Shown: positions 61,701 through 64,000 of the stretch, in pieces | How positions within the stretch are numbered: position 1 is the stretch's first letter | How the letters are laid out: every line of letters begins with the position of its first letter | Assembly: GCF_932526225.1 (NCBI RefSeq) | Contig: NC_064036.1 | Span: 2,667,501-2,731,500 of the forward strand | Source: Nematostella vectensis | Taxonomy: Eukaryota > Cnidaria > Anthozoa > Actiniaria > Edwardsiidae | Direction: 5' to 3' | Length of the DNA: 64,000 nucleotides | Notes under the pieces: generated by a model | The model's database searches: none | What the model was told of the DNA's origin: nothing | What the model saw: only the letters and a program-made list of their open reading frames with translations | Program-made: the position numbers and the translations under genes

Positions 61701-64000
61701 TTTCAACGTTTTAAGTGGAAATCGCCGCCATCCCGTATCAGAAATCCGATCGGCAAAATGACGAGTCGTAGACAGACTTTAATTTAAACGTGAAATTTTA
61801 TTCTTTAAGTGCGACACATTTGACGTTTGCTGGTTTACACGGGCCTCAGATAACGATATCACTAAATAATTTATTTGAATAGAAAATTCAATCAGCATAA
61901 TGGCAAAAGAAACCGTGTTTTGGAGATAGGCGGAGTATAGAGGGAGATACGAGGCAGCTGCTGTTTCACCTGTAAAAAGTCACACAAACAAACCGAGCAC
62001 AAAAAACTAACTGGATTGAACAGCGGCCCAGAAGTTAAGGTAATACCAAGTCCGAAACAAAAAAACATCATAATATATCTTTGGTATAAGAAAACGTAAG
62101 ATCTATCGTTCTCTTTTGGCGGGAAAAGAAATAACACTACAGGCGAAATCGCAGTATAAATAGTATTTTTCAATGTGGGTAAACGTTTATTTTTATAGTA
62201 ATAAATAACGAGATCAATTTTACATTCTCTACTTTCTATTTTAATTCGTCTAGTAAACATTTTAATATTTATACACTAAGTCGTGCAAGGGGAATTCTCT
62301 ACGCGCGGATGTTCCTAACATTTTGAACTCTATCCTCCGTGTAGTAATGAAAACAGCGAAAATCAATTATTAAGGGAAGCATCTGTCATTGCAATAGAGG
62401 TATATAGAATTGTGCCATTTTAAGCGATTTTTATTCGTCAATTAATATCGAGGCAAAGTTTTTTTTCTGTTATTTCTCCGAGTTGAAAAACACGTTATCA
62501 CGTCTCTTGTTTGATTTCGCATATCTGGCTCCCAAAGCCCCCCACGCGATAGTTGTGATAATGCCGAACGCACCAGCTTCTACCCCTTGCAAAGACGCAT
62601 TTTGCTTTTAGTCCAAAGAAAGGAAAAAAAGTCAGTTTATCAGCTAGAGCGGACAGACTGACGAGATACAGCTAGCCACGCATGAGGTAATGGACCTCAA
62701 ACTCTGCATAAACAAAAGACATTAGAAAGTCAATATGGATTAATTTTTTATACAACCACAAAACTTCAACTGCAAAAGTGTAATTAGGGCACTACACTGA
62801 GGGTGTAAATTGTGGTTTACAACAAACAAGGTTTTGTTGTCCTAACTGATAATGACTTTGGTAAAAACAGTCGCAATCCACGAATCTTTTAAAGAATAAA
62901 AGAGTCTTATTAATACCTCGCTCTTCAGACCCAACAGCTACTCAAGCGACCGCCGCATTAAAAGAGTTTGGCGTATCATGTCTTTACGAGGGACTTTTAG
63001 TATATTAGTGAGTGGAATTGTTTTATTCGTCGACACTACTTGAACTAGCTTTGAACTAAATACCACGAATCATTCAATACTGTTTTGATGCATATTCTGT
63101 AAAACAAAAACAATAGTAGATAAGATGGACCATCTTCTTCCTTTACCTGTCTTCAACCCTAATCGCTTGTCCTATGTGATCGAGTTGAGTCTATTTGTGC
63201 TCGGTTGTTTTTCGTGTCCTTTTCGGTACATTATTTGGCGGATTTCTTCTCGTCATCTTTTCACTTTCGTGTGCTCTGTTTTACGATGCTCAATGAGCTT
63301 GTATTTGGTAGCAATAAGTATGCCATAAGGCACATTTATTTTAATTTTATAGCGGTGAGAGTTTTATCTGACTATCGTGGAGACTGATTGCCAATTTTGG
63401 ACTTTCAGGATAATAAAAATAAATAGTTCGTTGTTCCCAGTGCCACAAATAATGTGCCTGTTCAGCCAAAAGTAGCTGATGATGGCAGCTTTTTTCATAT
63501 ATAGATAAAATAAATTAAATTACTTTTGGGGAAAGAAAAAAAAAATAGTGTTGCACTCTAAGTGGAAGGCATTTTTTTCCGTGCGCACCCTAAAATTTCT
63601 GGGGAGCTATATCCCTGATGGCACTTTTTTTTGTTTCACTGTACATCGATTCTCGCTCGGCCGTGATGCTCCTGCTGAGAAATTGATTTGTCACTTTTTA
63701 AAATTCATAATGGCAATAAAAAATTAATTTGTTCCTAGTGCTTTCTATACAAGTACAGCTCACAACCCTACGCTCACGACTCAGCGCCTTTGCTTTCCTC
63801 GGCCATTCGTAAGAAGAAGAAAAACGAAGCAGACTATTCAAAGAAAACCTCTTAGACCACTTATAGCCATGACTCGCGCTGGCAAGCAGCTTTACGTCTA
63901 AGTAAACTGAAGTAAAACAAACTGAAGACTGAAAAGACGTCATAAATAAGACATTTTAGTTACCGCCCCTCGGGGGAAAAGTGCCTTTAGACGCTTTCAA

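Larger units (their letters stand above)
56856..64000. other. Gene-poor intergenic region
   Basis: Only short frames without domain features or matched splice signals. It holds a C-run at 57451-57462, small repeats (below), a threefold gggttacgccctggagg motif at 59728-59790, a C/G palindrome at 60082-60112 (ccccgggaccccccgggggg), and a direct repeat caaatacatgcaaattaacat at 60635/60665 within an inverted pair (cgttccaaac / gtttggaacg-like). I see nothing supportable as a gene. Confidence 0.5.

Noticed and set aside
61892-62260. 122-residue - strand frame as a gene
   Set aside because: No recognisable motif, AT-rich composition, no splice or promoter support.

Overview
The window looks like nuclear genomic DNA of a cnidarian, most likely a sea anemone such as Nematostella. 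This rests on the spliced metazoan genes with short GT-AG introns, on one degenerate transposon ORF of a type I associate with cnidarian genomes, and on the abundance of small inverted-repeat elements. The species call is inference. Exon coordinates were read by eye from splice signals, phase continuity and family resemblance.

Genes in order: (1) the 3' part of a GH31 alpha-glucosidase (acid alpha-glucosidase / maltase-glucoamylase type), + strand, from the left edge to 14632, with a last intron of about 10.4 kb that is almost entirely a 45-bp satellite; (2) a convergent 16-exon gene for a large, possibly TMEM232-related protein, - strand, 24915 to 15130; (3) divergent from it, a 13-exon PWWP plus integrase-binding-domain gene of the HDGFL2/LEDGF family, + strand, 25309-38870, whose introns hold a dead piggyBac transposon and other inverted-repeat elements; (4) a two-exon multi-pass membrane protein, - strand, 43270-40907; (5) a p24/TMED cargo receptor, - strand, 50965-48592; (6) divergent from it, an isochorismatase-domain (ISOC2-like) gene, + strand, 51216-54409, with a LINE fragment in intron 1; (7) an intronless class A GPCR, 55824-56855. 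The stretch 56856-64000 has no gene I can support. Two head-to-head pairs (2/3 and 5/6) share short bidirectional promoters with YY1-like motifs.

The most striking pattern is that minisatellites repeatedly sit on splice junctions. At four donors in the glucosidase gene, one donor in the TMEM232-like gene, two acceptors in that gene and one acceptor in the membrane-protein gene, the tandem unit includes or abuts the splice site, often copying the end of the exon plus its donor. In exon 12 of the TMEM232-like gene the repeats are in frame and about 11 units carry a GTGAGT donor in the same phase. Choice of donor could therefore change the number of protein repeats without a frameshift.

Other mobile DNA: a complete-ended piggyBac with TTAA duplications, a 2.3-kb element with about 190-bp inverted repeats, a 2.5-kb element with about 330-bp inverted repeats and a decayed ORF, two copies of a 336-bp MITE in opposite orientation, and several foldback elements.
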